64,000 nt of DNA from Mesorhizobium tamadayense (GCF_003863365.1 NZ_RQXT01000002.1:264236-328235); one strand, 5' to 3'; shown: positions 36,532 to 48,829, counted from the first letter of the stretch. Notes: a model not told the origin generated them from the sequence alone. Made by a program: numbers and translations.

Positions 36532-37257
36532 TCAGAACTCCAGATGAAGCGCGAAATGCGCCGGGTTGAGCAGGCTGGTGACGAATTCGATGGCACGTCC
36601 GTCGGCGGCGCGCGTCAGGCGCCGCGTCCTGAGGAATGGCGTGCCCGGCGCGCAATCGAGGACAGCGGCATCGGCGGCGCTCAGCATCTCGATGTCGGCC
36701 CATTCCTCGCCATGGTCGGGCACCAGCCCTGCTCCGCGCAGCGTCTGGTGCAGCGAGCCTTCCCGAAGTCCGCGCAGCGGCACGTCCTCCAACTCGGGCG
36801 ACAGCGGCAGCCGGCTGCGCTCGATCGAAATGGCATGGCCGTCATCGGCATTGGTACGGACACGGTCGACGGCGATGAAGGACCGGTTCTCGACACCGAG
36901 TTTTGCCGCGAGTTCGGCGTCCTCAATAATCTCGAGCCTCAACGTTCGGGTCTCGGCATTGGCGCCTGCATTGGCAAGCGCGCGCGACCAGCCGATCGCG
37001 TCATCGACCGGCATGCCGTCGAAGGTAACGAAGGAGCCGATGCCGACCTTGGTGGTGATGAGCCCGCGGCTGGAAAGCTCTTCCAGCCCTTTGCGGACCG
37101 TATTGCGGCTGACTGAGAAGCGCTGCACGAGCTCGTTCTCGCTCTGCAGGCGGTCGCCGAAGCCGAGCATGCCGGAGCGGATCTCATGCTCCAGAACCGT
37201 CGCGATCTGCTCGGGCTTGCCCGTGCCGGGAGTGAGCTGCGTAGCGCGACGGGTCAT
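36532..37257 (-). CDS. GntR-family regulator with UTRA effector domain (HutC subfamily)
   Basis: 241 residues: a winged HTH at about 15-82 (ENELVQRFSVSRNTVRKGLE) and a UTRA small-molecule domain at about 98-235. It is first gene of the hydrolase-kinase-importer operon and so probably self-regulated; three direct CCTGTTCAAT-like repeats begin eight bases upstream of its ATG. Confidence 0.87.
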   Translation of the reverse strand: MTRRATQLTPGTGKPEQIATVLEHEIRSGMLGFGDRLQSENELVQRFSVSRNTVRKGLEELSSRGLITTKVGIGSFVTFDGMPVDDAIGWSRALANAGANAETRTLRLEIIEDAELAAKLGVENRSFIAVDRVRTNADDGHAISIERSRLPLSPELEDVPLRGLREGSLHQTLRGAGLVPDHGEEWADIEMLSAADAAVLDCAPGTPFLRTRRLTRAADGRAIEFVTSLLNPAHFALHLEF

Positions 37258-37264
37258 ATCAATA

Positions 37265-37297
37265 CCTGTTCAATGAACCTGTATAATCCTGTTCAAT
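37265..37297. promoter_or_regulatory. Triple direct repeat and palindrome, probable GntR/UTRA operator
   Basis: Three direct repeats CCTGTTCAAT (37265-37274), CCTGTATAAT (37278-37287) and CCTGTTCAAT (37288-37297) include a perfect inverted repeat GTTCA-A-TGAAC (37268-37278). It sits just upstream of the GntR start, where a repressor would block transcription. Confidence 0.55.
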
Positions 37298-37368
37298 ATT
37301 GCATTTGAGAGACGGCGTCAATCGCGAAGAAATCCGGAGAGACGGCAAACTTCGGTCCTGAATCAGGG

Positions 37369-38598
37369 TCAGCGTTCCTCCGGCGGCTTCAGCCGCCGGA
37401 ATTGCATCAGCAAGAGCAGATCGTACAAAATCTTCAGCGCACCGCAGATGAGCAAAGGCCATGCTCGGAACGAGGCAGCGAAGAGAGCGCCTGCCAGGAC
37501 AGGGCTGACCGAGGCGGCCAGGCTGCGCGGCACCGACGTGAAGCTCGCGGCCGCCGCGCGCTCCGCCTCCGTAACGACGGCCATTACGTAGGACGAGCGC
37601 GTCGGCACGTCCATCTGCGACAGCGCAGCCCGGATCAATAGGAAGACAAGCGCCATGGGCAGTGTCGGTGCCAGTGCCGCCAACATCAGAGCGATGCTGG
37701 ACGGAATGTGCGTGAATACCATCGTGTTGATCAGCCCGATGCGTCGCGAAAGCCGAGCGGCCACAGGGAACGAGAATGCCGATAGCGCGCCCGACCAGAA
37801 GAAGAAAACACCTGCCTGCGAAAGCGAGAGGTCAAATCGGTCGAAAAGCCAAAGGGCGAGCAGAGATTGAACGACGAAGCCTCCCGCGAAGGCATCGAGG
37901 CTGAAAAGGGCCGCAAGCTTGAAAACGATATGGCGCGAAGGGCCGAGCGCGGCTGGCGGGCCGGCAACCGGTGCCGGGCGGTGTGGGATGCATGCGTAGA
38001 GCGAGCCACCGAGCAGACCGAGGAGCGCGTAAAGGACGAACATGGCCTTGATGCCGGCAAGTCGGTCCAGACCAGCCGGGGCCAAAAGGTCGGGTATCAC
38101 TGAAGCAAGCCCACCTGTGGCACCCGCGAACGCGCCCACGAGGCTGTAGCGCGCGAACATCCTGGTACGCTCACGCTCGGTGACCTCGCGTGTGAGTACG
38201 GCGTGCTCCAACGGCACGAATACACTGACACTGCCGGCCGAGGGGTTGATCGTGCCGGCGAGAGCAACGACCAGAAGTAACGCATAATCATCTACGACGG
38301 CAAAGGCCACGCCGGTAGCAATCATCAAACCGGCCCCGGCCAGCAGCAGTTGACGGTGATCATGTCGGGCGCCAAGGAACCCGACATATATTGTCAGCAG
38401 CGCGGAACCGAGGAGCGATGCTGTCGCGATGACGCCGACCTGCAGGGGAGTAAATCCGAGGGCGAGCAGGTAGACCGGCAACAGCACGGCCACGAATCCG
38501 TCGCCAAAGTCCCGCAGAGCACGAGCAGCAAAGAGAAAAATCGTCGGATGGATCCGCTGCACCGATTTCGTCTCTCGACAGTTTGTCGCCAGCATCAC
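37369..38598 (-). CDS. MFS transporter
   Basis: 409-residue major-facilitator protein with about twelve hydrophobic segments and a central cytoplasmic loop (PHRPAPVAGPPAALGPSR). The family loop between helices 2 and 3 is degenerate (GFLGARHDHRQLL). The ATG at 38598 gives the longest frame; a GTG at 38562 would remove a 12-residue hydrophilic lead. Flanked by an operator region and pcaR, with no obvious partner; the substrate is unknown. Confidence 0.8.
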   Translation of the reverse strand: MMLATNCRETKSVQRIHPTIFLFAARALRDFGDGFVAVLLPVYLLALGFTPLQVGVIATASLLGSALLTIYVGFLGARHDHRQLLLAGAGLMIATGVAFAVVDDYALLLVVALAGTINPSAGSVSVFVPLEHAVLTREVTERERTRMFARYSLVGAFAGATGGLASVIPDLLAPAGLDRLAGIKAMFVLYALLGLLGGSLYACIPHRPAPVAGPPAALGPSRHIVFKLAALFSLDAFAGGFVVQSLLALWLFDRFDLSLSQAGVFFFWSGALSAFSFPVAARLSRRIGLINTMVFTHIPSSIALMLAALAPTLPMALVFLLIRAALSQMDVPTRSSYVMAVVTEAERAAAASFTSVPRSLAASVSPVLAGALFAASFRAWPLLICGALKILYDLLLLMQFRRLKPPEER

Positions 38599-38687
38599 CG
38601 TCAGGGCTTGTCACCCGGGCACGTAGCTGGAGCCGAGATATCATGCTGGAGGAGCGGCAAATGTGCCAGCGGTGAAATTGGCCGCCA

Positions 38688-39512
38688 TCAAACGAAGAAG
38701 AACTCCTCGATGCGCTGTTTTGCACTGGTCAGCGCGGGCAGGATCTCGCGCTCCATCGCCTCGACCGAGAAGCGCGCCGACTGCGTCGAGACATTGATGG
38801 CCGCGACGGTGCGGCCGGCGCGGTCGCGGATCGGCACGGCGATCGAGCGCAGGCCGAGTTCCAGTTCCTCGTCGACAATGGAAAAACCGTCCGCCTTTGC
38901 CTTGTCGATAGCTTTGCCCAGCGCGGCACGGCTGGCGATCGTCTTCGGCGTCCGTCGCTCGATCTTTGCTTCGCCGAGGAAGCTTTTCAGTTCGTCCTTG
39001 CCAAGGCCGGCGAGCAGGACCCGCCCCATCGAGGTGCAGTGGGCCGGCAGCCTCGTGCCGACGTCGAGCGCGACACTCAAGATGCGGCGGCCGGGAATGC
39101 GCGCGACATAGACGACGTCCTCGCCCGACAGCACCGCCGCATTGCAGGCCTCGTCGAACCGACCCGCCACCTCGCGCATGATGGGTGTGGCGAAGGTCCA
39201 CAGCGAGGCGCCGCTGAGCCAGGTTCGGGCGACGGTCAGAAGCCGCGGCGACAGCGAAAACAGCCGGCCCGATTGCGTCGCATAGCCGGCGGCTGCCAGC
39301 GTCAGCAGGAAGCGGCGGGCGCCGGCGCGCGTCAGGCCAGCTTCCTCGGCCATCTCGGTCAGCGTCATGCCGGCCGGATGCCGGGCGAGGATCTCCATCA
39401 CCACCAGGCCGCGTTCCAGCGAGCCGACATGATCGCGCGACGTTGCTTCGTCTTCCACGTGCGTTTGACTCGGCGCAAAGGTTGGAGCTAAAAAGTATTC
39501 CATATTAAACAT
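38688..39512 (-). CDS. pcaR: IclR-family regulator of the beta-ketoadipate pathway, PcaR
   Basis: 274 residues: a winged HTH at about 30-90 (MTLTEMAEEAGLTRAGARRF) and an IclR effector domain with VGTRLPAHCTSMGRVLLAG and GLRSIAVPIRDRAGRTVAA, typical of the PcaR/PcaU/PobR subgroup. Divergent from pcaIJF, with a perfect palindromic operator in the 44-bp gap. PcaR responds to beta-ketoadipate and activates pcaIJF in related bacteria. Confidence 0.88.
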   Translation of the reverse strand: MFNMEYFLAPTFAPSQTHVEDEATSRDHVGSLERGLVVMEILARHPAGMTLTEMAEEAGLTRAGARRFLLTLAAAGYATQSGRLFSLSPRLLTVARTWLSGASLWTFATPIMREVAGRFDEACNAAVLSGEDVVYVARIPGRRILSVALDVGTRLPAHCTSMGRVLLAGLGKDELKSFLGEAKIERRTPKTIASRAALGKAIDKAKADGFSIVDEELELGLRSIAVPIRDRAGRTVAAINVSTQSARFSVEAMEREILPALTSAKQRIEEFFFV

Positions 39513-39514
39513 AT

Positions 39515-39529
39515 GTTCGCAACGCGAAC
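39515..39529. promoter_or_regulatory. PcaR operator between pcaR and pcaI
   Basis: Perfect inverted repeat GTTCGC-AAC-GCGAAC lies in the 44-bp divergent gap, three bases from the pcaR start codon. Half-sites of GTTCG type are those bound by PcaR/PcaU-class IclR proteins. Occupancy would both autorepress pcaR and control pcaIJF. Confidence 0.65.
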
Positions 39530-39556
39530 TTTTTCGCGGAACACCGGAGCCTGGAC

Positions 39557-40414
39557 ATGGTGAAGTTCGTGCCGCTGAAGGAGGCCGTCGCGCAGAATTT
39601 GCACGATGGCGACGCAGTCGCCTTCGAGGGCTTCACGCATCTGATCCCGACCGCCGCCGCACATGAAGCGATCCGCCAGGGTTTTCGCGACCTGACGCTT
39701 ATCCGCATGACACCCGACCTGATCTACGACCAGATGATCGGCATGGGCATGGCGAGGAAGATCGTCTTCTCCTATGTTGGCAATCCTGGCGTCGGCCTGC
39801 TCAGGCGCGCCCGCGACGCCATCGAGAACGGTTTTCCGCGCGCGATCGAGGTCGAGGAGCACAGTCACGCCGGCATGGCCAACGCCTATGAGGCTGGGGC
39901 GGCCGGCCTGCCCTGCGCGGTGTTTCGCGGCTATCGCGGCGCGGGTCTTGCCGAGGTGAATCCGAACATCAAATCCGTCACCTGCCCGTTCACTGGCGAA
40001 GTTCTTGCCGCGGTTCCGGCGATCCGCCCCGACGTCACCTTCATCCACGCGCAGAAGGCCGACCGGAAGGGCAATGTGCTGGTCGAAGGCATCATCGGCA
40101 TCCAGAAGGAGGCCGTGCTCGCGGCAAAGCGTGCCGTGGTGACCGTCGAGGAGGTGGTCGACAATTTCGACGATCTCCACCCCAATCTGACCGTGCTGCC
40201 GAGCTGGACCATCGCGGCGATCTCCGTCGTGCCCGGCGGCTCGCATCCCTCCTATACGCATGGTTATTACGAGCGCGACAACGCCGCCTATCTCGAATGG
40301 GACGAGATCGCCGCCGACCGCGACCGCTTCCAGGCATGGATGCAGAAGAACGTCATCGAGAGCAGCGCGGACGACTTCGCCGCCCGCGTCGAGCATCTGA
40401 GGAAAGCCGCATGA
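39557..40414 (+). CDS. pcaI: 3-oxoadipate CoA-transferase subunit A
   Basis: 285-residue alpha subunit transferring CoA from succinyl-CoA to 3-oxoadipate. CoA_trans family blocks are DGDAVAFEGFTHLIP, EVEEHSHAGMANAYEAGAAG and VTCPFTGEVLAAVPA. ATG 39557 follows GGAG at seven bases and the stop overlaps pcaJ (ATGA). Confidence 0.9.
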   Translation: MVKFVPLKEAVAQNLHDGDAVAFEGFTHLIPTAAAHEAIRQGFRDLTLIRMTPDLIYDQMIGMGMARKIVFSYVGNPGVGLLRRARDAIENGFPRAIEVEEHSHAGMANAYEAGAAGLPCAVFRGYRGAGLAEVNPNIKSVTCPFTGEVLAAVPAIRPDVTFIHAQKADRKGNVLVEGIIGIQKEAVLAAKRAVVTVEEVVDNFDDLHPNLTVLPSWTIAAISVVPGGSHPSYTHGYYERDNAAYLEWDEIAADRDRFQAWMQKNVIESSADDFAARVEHLRKAA

Positions 40415-41214
40415 GCGACACCGAGGACTTGGGCTTCACCCCCAACGAGATGATGACGATCGCCGCCAGCCGTGCGCTGAAGAACGACGATGTCTGCTTC
40501 GTCGGCATCGGCGCGCCGTCGGCCGCCTGCAACGTCGCGCGGCTGACCCATGCGCCCGATATCACGCTGATCTACGAGAGCGGCACGATCGGCACCGCGC
40601 CTGACGTTTTGCCGCTGTCGATCGGCGACGGCGAATTGTGCGAGACGGCGGTGACCACCGTCGCGGTGCCGGAGATGTTTCGCTACTGGTTGCAGGGCGG
40701 CCGCATCTCCATAGGCTTCCTCGGTGCCGCTCAACTCGACAAGTTCGGCAATATCAACACCACCGTCATCGGCGACTACGCGCATCCGAAGACGCGGCTG
40801 CCCGGCGGCGGCGGCGCTCCGGAGATCGCCACCTCGTCGAGAGAGGTCTACATCACGATGGCGCAGTCGAAGCGCGGCATGGTCGAGAAGATCGACTTCT
40901 TCACCTCCTTCGGCCATGGCGAGGGCGGCGACCACCGCAAGCGCCTCGGCATCGACACGGCCGGTCCGACCTTGCTGATCACCGACCTCGCCGTCTGGAA
41001 GCCGGATCCCGTCACCAAGGAATTCACCGTCGTATCGGTGCATCCCGGCGTCACCCGCGAGCAGCTGCAGGCAACCTGTGGCTGGACAGTCAAGTTTGTG
41101 GAGGCCCTTGACGAGACGCCAGCGCCGACGGAACTCGAGCTGAAGACATTGCGCGACTTGCAGGCCCGCACCAAGGCCGCGCATGCGGGAACCGCCAAGG
41201 GGAAAGCTGCATAA
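40411..41214 (+). CDS. pcaJ: 3-oxoadipate CoA-transferase subunit B
   Basis: 267-residue beta subunit holding the catalytic glutamate in IYESGTIGTAPD (about residues 52-63), with GAAQLDKFGNINTTVIG and GGGGAPEIATSSRE following. The gene starts within the pcaI stop and ends at 41214, immediately before the pcaF ATG at 41215. Confidence 0.9.
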   Translation: MSDTEDLGFTPNEMMTIAASRALKNDDVCFVGIGAPSAACNVARLTHAPDITLIYESGTIGTAPDVLPLSIGDGELCETAVTTVAVPEMFRYWLQGGRISIGFLGAAQLDKFGNINTTVIGDYAHPKTRLPGGGGAPEIATSSREVYITMAQSKRGMVEKIDFFTSFGHGEGGDHRKRLGIDTAGPTLLITDLAVWKPDPVTKEFTVVSVHPGVTREQLQATCGWTVKFVEALDETPAPTELELKTLRDLQARTKAAHAGTAKGKAA

Positions 41215-42421
<1,207 letters not shown>

Positions 42422-42592
42422 TAGGCGCACGCCAGGGTGTGCCGAGATTCAGGTCAGGCCGAGCCGAAAATGGCGGGCTCCGAAAACCGGAGCGGAGCGT
42501 ACTTAAAGTACGTGTTGGGGTGGACGGCCCCCGACGGCATCGTGATGTGCCAGAATGAGGTCGTTGAAGATCTCAAGCAAGGGAGACCGTCC

Positions 42593-43633
42593 GTGGATAA
42601 ACTTATTCGCATTGGCATGGATACGTCAAAGAGCGTTTTCCAACTGCATGGGGTGAATGAAGCCGAACAGCCTGTGTTGCGCAAGAAGCTGCGGCGCAAT
42701 CAGGTGCTCGCCTTCTTTGCCGGGCTTTCGCCGCTGAGGGTTGGCATGGAGGCCTGTGGCGCGGCACATTACTGGGCGCGGGAATTGCGCGCGCTGGGTC
42801 ATCATGTGCTGCTGATGCCGGCGCAGCACGTGAAGCCCTATGTCCAGCGCTCCAAATCGGATGCAGCCGATGCCGATGCGATCTGCGAGGCGATGATTCG
42901 GCCACGCATGCGTTTCGTTGCGGCCAAGAGCGCCGAACAGCAGGCGGCACAGATGCTGGCGAAGCTGCGAGCGCAGTTCATCGGCCGGCGCACGCAACTG
43001 GCCAATTCGATCCGCGGCTTTGCGGCGGAGTTCGGCTTGACTGCGCCCAAGGGGCTTTCCCGGCTCGGCGATCTGCTGGCCGACATTCGCGCTGACGCGA
43101 CGATCCCGGACACGGCCAGGGACATGTTCGAGACGCTGGCGCGCGACTATGCGCATATCAGCGCCGAGGTCGCCGTGCTCGATAAAAAGCTGTTTGCGCT
43201 TCATAGGCACAACGAAGTGAGCCGGCGGCTGGCCGTCATACCGGCGGTCGGTCCTGTCGGAGCGACGCTGCTGGCCATCAAGGTGACGGATGCGCACGGC
43301 TTCAAGTCGGGGCGCGACTTTGCCGCCTGGCTCGGATTGACGCCGAAGAACCATTCGACAGCAGGCAAAAATCGGCTTGGGGTGATCACCCGCGCAGGCG
43401 ACGACATGCTGCGAAGCGTGCTGGTAGCGGGCGCCACCGCGCTCATTCAACATATGCGGCGGGGCAGCAAAAGGGTCTGGCCATGGCTGGCGGCCTTGAC
43501 CGCGCGCAAGCCCGCCAAACTCGCGGCGGTGGCGCTGGCCAACAAGCTGGCCCGCATCGCCTGGAAGCTGATGGTCACCGGTGAGCATTACCGCCCCCTC
43601 GGCGCCACCAATCCGGTGTCTGTGCAGCCGTAA
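42593..43633 (+). CDS. IS1111-type transposase (DEDD, Transposase_20)
   Basis: 346-residue recombinase. The N-terminal RuvC-like DEDD domain has IGMDTSKSVF, GMEACGAAHYW and SKSDAADADAICEA; the C-terminal Tnp_20 domain has IPAVGPVGATLLAI and the Ser-bearing GLTPKNHSTAGKNRLG. The start is the GTG at 42593, six bases after GGGAGA. The frame is intact, so the element may be active. A CGTACTT-A-AAGTACG palindrome (42498-42512) lies in its leader. Confidence 0.9.
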   Translation: MDKLIRIGMDTSKSVFQLHGVNEAEQPVLRKKLRRNQVLAFFAGLSPLRVGMEACGAAHYWARELRALGHHVLLMPAQHVKPYVQRSKSDAADADAICEAMIRPRMRFVAAKSAEQQAAQMLAKLRAQFIGRRTQLANSIRGFAAEFGLTAPKGLSRLGDLLADIRADATIPDTARDMFETLARDYAHISAEVAVLDKKLFALHRHNEVSRRLAVIPAVGPVGATLLAIKVTDAHGFKSGRDFAAWLGLTPKNHSTAGKNRLGVITRAGDDMLRSVLVAGATALIQHMRRGSKRVWPWLAALTARKPAKLAAVALANKLARIAWKLMVTGEHYRPLGATNPVSVQP

Positions 43634-43947
43634 GAGCATTAAGAGTTCGGCGTCGAGCGCCCTCGTTCGACGCCGAGGCCAGAACTTGCAAGCAGAGGAG
43701 CAGATGGTGTGACCGGTCGAACCGGGACCAGCGAGACACTCCGAGGTGCTCACCGGCAGCCAATGCCGCGTACGTGTTTGGAACTCGCTATCCGTGTAGC
43801 CCATCTTGGCCAGCGCTCACATACCGGCGCGCAACAGGCCGGACATATGAGCGCAAGCGATCCGATCAACCATCTCAGCCAAACCTTGCAAGCAGGGGGC
43901 CGTCCACATATGAGCACCGGAAGCGCAGGACCCCGCCATTTGCAGGC
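43634..43947 (+). ncRNA. Candidate seekRNA/bridge RNA region of the IS1111-type element
   Basis: A 314-bp non-coding tract between the transposase stop and the right inverted repeat. It has a hairpin GGCGTCGA/TCGACGCC (43649-43656, 43667-43674) and two copies of CTTGCAAGCAG (about 43685-43695 and 43888-43898). IS1111 elements encode a target-guiding RNA downstream of the transposase, so this is the expected position. RNA boundaries cannot be set from sequence alone. Confidence 0.45.
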
Positions 43948-43973
43948 CGGCCTCACCTGAATATCGACACACC

Positions 43974-46198
<2,225 letters not shown>

Positions 46199-46210
46199 GA
46201 AACGGCTCGG

Positions 46211-46825
46211 TCAGCTGTCGAAGAAGACCGTCTCCTTCTCGCCTTGCAGATGGACGTCGAAGACGTAGGTGTCGCCCTGGCGCTCGGCGATCAGGGTGGG
46301 CACGCGCACGCGGTGCTCGATACGGGCAAGGATCGGATCCTCGGCATTGGCCTCCTCCTCGTCGGAGAAATAGAGCCGCGTGTGCAGGCCGATATTGATG
46401 CCGCGCGCCACGATCCACAGCGTGATGTGCGGCGCCATCAGCCGACCGTCGCTGAACGGCACGCGGCCTGGCTTGATCGTCCGGAACAGGCAGATGCCGG
46501 TTTCCGTGTCGGTCGGCTGCCGGCCCCAGCCCAGGAAATTCGGGTCGGCGGCGCCGCGCAATTCGGCCGGCGAATTGTAGAGCCCGTTGGCATCCGCTTG
46601 CCAGATCTCGACCAGCGCGTCCTTGAGCGGCTTGCCGGTGCCGTCGAGCACGCGGATACGCAAATCGATGCGCTCACCCTTGGACTGCTCGTTGACCATC
46701 GTCGAGCCGAGGTCGCTCGCATAGACGCCGCCGATGCCGCAGAAATTGGGCGTCAGCCCGATATGCACGTAAGGCCCCGCGGTCTGCGAAGGGCTTTCCT
46801 TCAGCCGGTCGAGCGATTGAGTCAT
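46211..46825 (-). CDS. pcaG: Protocatechuate 3,4-dioxygenase alpha subunit
   Basis: 204-residue non-catalytic alpha chain of the intradiol dioxygenase. QTAGPYVHIGLTP opens the domain and EIWQADANGLYNSP is shared with the beta chain, but the iron-ligand Tyr/His set is missing, as expected for PcaG. One-base overlap with pcaH (46825). Confidence 0.92.
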   Translation of the reverse strand: MTQSLDRLKESPSQTAGPYVHIGLTPNFCGIGGVYASDLGSTMVNEQSKGERIDLRIRVLDGTGKPLKDALVEIWQADANGLYNSPAELRGAADPNFLGWGRQPTDTETGICLFRTIKPGRVPFSDGRLMAPHITLWIVARGINIGLHTRLYFSDEEEANAEDPILARIEHRVRVPTLIAERQGDTYVFDVHLQGEKETVFFDS

Positions 46826-47577
46826 CAATTGCCCTCCAGCCTGTTCTCGAACAGCGTCGAGCGCCGCCCGCGCAGCACGATGTCGAACTTGTAGGCGAGC
46901 GCGTCCATCGGGATGGTCGACTGCATGTCGAGCGCAGCGATCAGCGCTTCGATGGCAGCCTTGTCGGCAATGCCGCCGACAATCGGGCAGCGCCGGATCA
47001 GCGGATCGCCTTCGAAATACATCTGCGTGATCAGCCGCTGCGCGAAGCCGTGGCCGAACACCGAAAAATGGATATGGGCCGGACGCCAGTCGTTCGGGCC
47101 ATTCGGCCATGGATACGGCCCGGGCCTGACGGTGCGAAAGGCATAGCCGCCGTCCTCGGCGGTGATGGCGCGGCCGCAGCCGCCGAAATTCGGGTCGAGC
47201 GGCGCAAGATAACCGTCCTTCTTGTGGCGGTAACGGCCGCCGGCATTGGCCTGCCAGAATTCGAGCAGCACGCCGGGCACGCCCCTGCCCCGCTCGTCGA
47301 GCACGCGCCCATGGACGATGATGCGCTCGCCGATGGCGCTCTCGCCGGCCCTGGCGAAATTGTGGATCAGGTCGTTGTCGAGTTCTCCCAGCATGGCATG
47401 GCCGAACACCGGACCGGTAAGTTCCGATAGCGTGTTGTCGAAGGCGATCAGCGCCTTTTGCGGCGAGCGCAGCACCGAGCTCTTGTACGCCGGCGTGAAT
47501 GCCGGCGGGTGCCACTGACGATCGCGCTGGAAGAAGGCGCCCGTTTCCGGCGTCCTGTTGGAGCCGGGCTCAGGCAT
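46825..47577 (-). CDS. pcaH: Protocatechuate 3,4-dioxygenase beta subunit
   Basis: 250-residue catalytic chain carrying the non-heme Fe(III) site: a Tyr in [11 protein letters not shown], a Tyr in [13 protein letters not shown] and two His in [12 protein letters not shown]. It opens protocatechuate between the two hydroxyls to 3-carboxymuconate. ATG 47577 lies inside the end of pcaC, giving an 8-bp overlap; longer frames upstream are pcaC shadow. Confidence 0.92.
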   Translation of the reverse strand: MPEPGSNRTPETGAFFQRDRQWHPPAFTPAYKSSVLRSPQKALIAFDNTLSELTGPVFGHAMLGELDNDLIHNFARAGESAIGERIIVHGRVLDERGRGVPGVLLEFWQANAGGRYRHKKDGYLAPLDPNFGGCGRAITAEDGGYAFRTVRPGPYPWPNGPNDWRPAHIHFSVFGHGFAQRLITQMYFEGDPLIRRCPIVGGIADKAAIEALIAALDMQSTIPMDALAYKFDIVLRGRRSTLFENRLEGN

Positions 47578-47977
47578 GGGCGTCGTCCATCTGCGCGAAC
47601 ACCTCCTTGGCGATCTTGAAGGCGCGGTTGGCAGCCGGCACGCCGGCATAGATCGCGACATGCAGGAAGGCTTCGCAGATATCGTCGCGCGACGCGCCCG
47701 TGTTGGCGGTGGCGCGCACATGCATGGCCACCTCCTCGTCATGGCCGAGGGCCGCAAGCAGCGCCAGCGTCACGATCGAGCGCTCGCGCTTCGACAGGCC
47801 GGGGCGCGCCCACACCGTTCCCCAGGCGGCTTCGGTGATCAGTTGCTGGAACGGCCGGTCGAAATCGGTCACCGCATCCCCGGCGCGGTCGACATGCGGA
47901 TCGCCGAGCACGGACCGGCGGACGTCAAGCCCCGTCCGGTAGCGTTTTTCGTTCTTGGAGACGTCACCCATGGGCAT
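47570..47977 (-). CDS. pcaC: 4-carboxymuconolactone decarboxylase
   Basis: 135-residue all-helical decarboxylase (CMD/AhpD fold) producing the enol-lactone. [20 protein letters not shown] and [19 protein letters not shown] are the family blocks. Starts within the end of pcaD (14-bp overlap) after AAGGAAAG; a second ATG lies two codons on. Confidence 0.92.
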   Translation of the reverse strand: MPMGDVSKNEKRYRTGLDVRRSVLGDPHVDRAGDAVTDFDRPFQQLITEAAWGTVWARPGLSKRERSIVTLALLAALGHDEEVAMHVRATANTGASRDDICEAFLHVAIYAGVPAANRAFKIAKEVFAQMDDAHA

Positions 47978-48776
47978 GCTTTCCTTCGGGCAACGAGGCG
48001 ACGAAGTCGCGGATCAGGGTTGTGAGCGCGTCGGGCCGCTCGATGCAGGGAATGTGCCCGGCGCCGCGGATCACCTCGAAGCGCGCGCCGGGGATCAGGT
48101 CGGCAAGCGAGCGCACGAGATCGGGCGGCGTCGAGCCGTCCTGGTCGCCGACGATGCAGAGCGTCGGCACCGCGATATTGCGCGCGCTGTCGGTGAAATC
48201 GGCGTCGCGGACAGCCATGCATGTGCCGATATAGCCGGGCAGCGCCTGCCTGGTCAGCATGTTACGGCAGCCGGCAAGCTCGGCCGCCCGGTTGGCATGG
48301 AAATCCGGCGTGAACCAAACCTTCATCACACCGTCGGCGATCGCCTCGATGCCGTAGCGTTCGATCGTCGCGATGCGGCCGTTCCAGCTCTCGGCCGTGC
48401 CTATTCTGTGGGCGGTGTCGCTGAGGATCAGCGCCTCGACGAGCTCGGGCCGGCGGGCATAGAGCCGCTGCGCCACCATGCCGCCGACCGACAGGCCAAA
48501 GAGCACGACCTTGTCGAAGCCAAAATGATCGATCAGCGCGCTCAGATCGTCGACATGGTCGTCGATCGAGCGCACGCCGCCGCCGATATCGGAAAGTCCG
48601 TGGCCTCGCTTGTCATAGACGAGCATCGGCATTTCACCGGCAAGGCGCGCGATGACGTCGTCCCAGATACGGAAGTCCGTGCCGAGCGAATTGATGAAGA
48701 TGATCGGGCGCGAAGTGCCGGCCGCTTCGATATAGCGGTGGTGCAGCGTCACGCCGCCGATGCTGACGAATGGCAC
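47964..48776 (-). CDS. pcaD: 3-oxoadipate enol-lactonase
   Basis: 270-residue alpha/beta hydrolase converting the enol-lactone to 3-oxoadipate. The nucleophile elbow is GLSVGGMVAQ (about residues 94-103), the acid near LCIVGDQDGS and the His in GAGHIPCIERPD. The start is GTG at 48776 with GGAGG eight bases upstream. It heads the pcaDCHGB-pobA operon. Confidence 0.9.
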   Translation of the reverse strand: MPFVSIGGVTLHHRYIEAAGTSRPIIFINSLGTDFRIWDDVIARLAGEMPMLVYDKRGHGLSDIGGGVRSIDDHVDDLSALIDHFGFDKVVLFGLSVGGMVAQRLYARRPELVEALILSDTAHRIGTAESWNGRIATIERYGIEAIADGVMKVWFTPDFHANRAAELAGCRNMLTRQALPGYIGTCMAVRDADFTDSARNIAVPTLCIVGDQDGSTPPDLVRSLADLIPGARFEVIRGAGHIPCIERPDALTTLIRDFVASLPEGKHAHG

Positions 48777-48814
48777 GATTTCGATCCTCCATCGCTACCT
48801 TGCACCAGTTGTTT

Positions 48815-48829
48815 GGTTCGGTAAACCGA
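48815..48829. promoter_or_regulatory. Inverted repeat upstream of pcaD, candidate operator
   Basis: TCGGT-AA-ACCGA (48818-48829) nested with GGTT-N5-AACC (48815-48827) lies about 40 bp upstream of the pcaD GTG. In rhizobia pcaD promoters bind the LysR protein PcaQ at AACC/GGTT-type half-sites, but no pcaQ gene is adjacent here. The 220-bp gap 48777-48996 has no gene. Confidence 0.4.
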
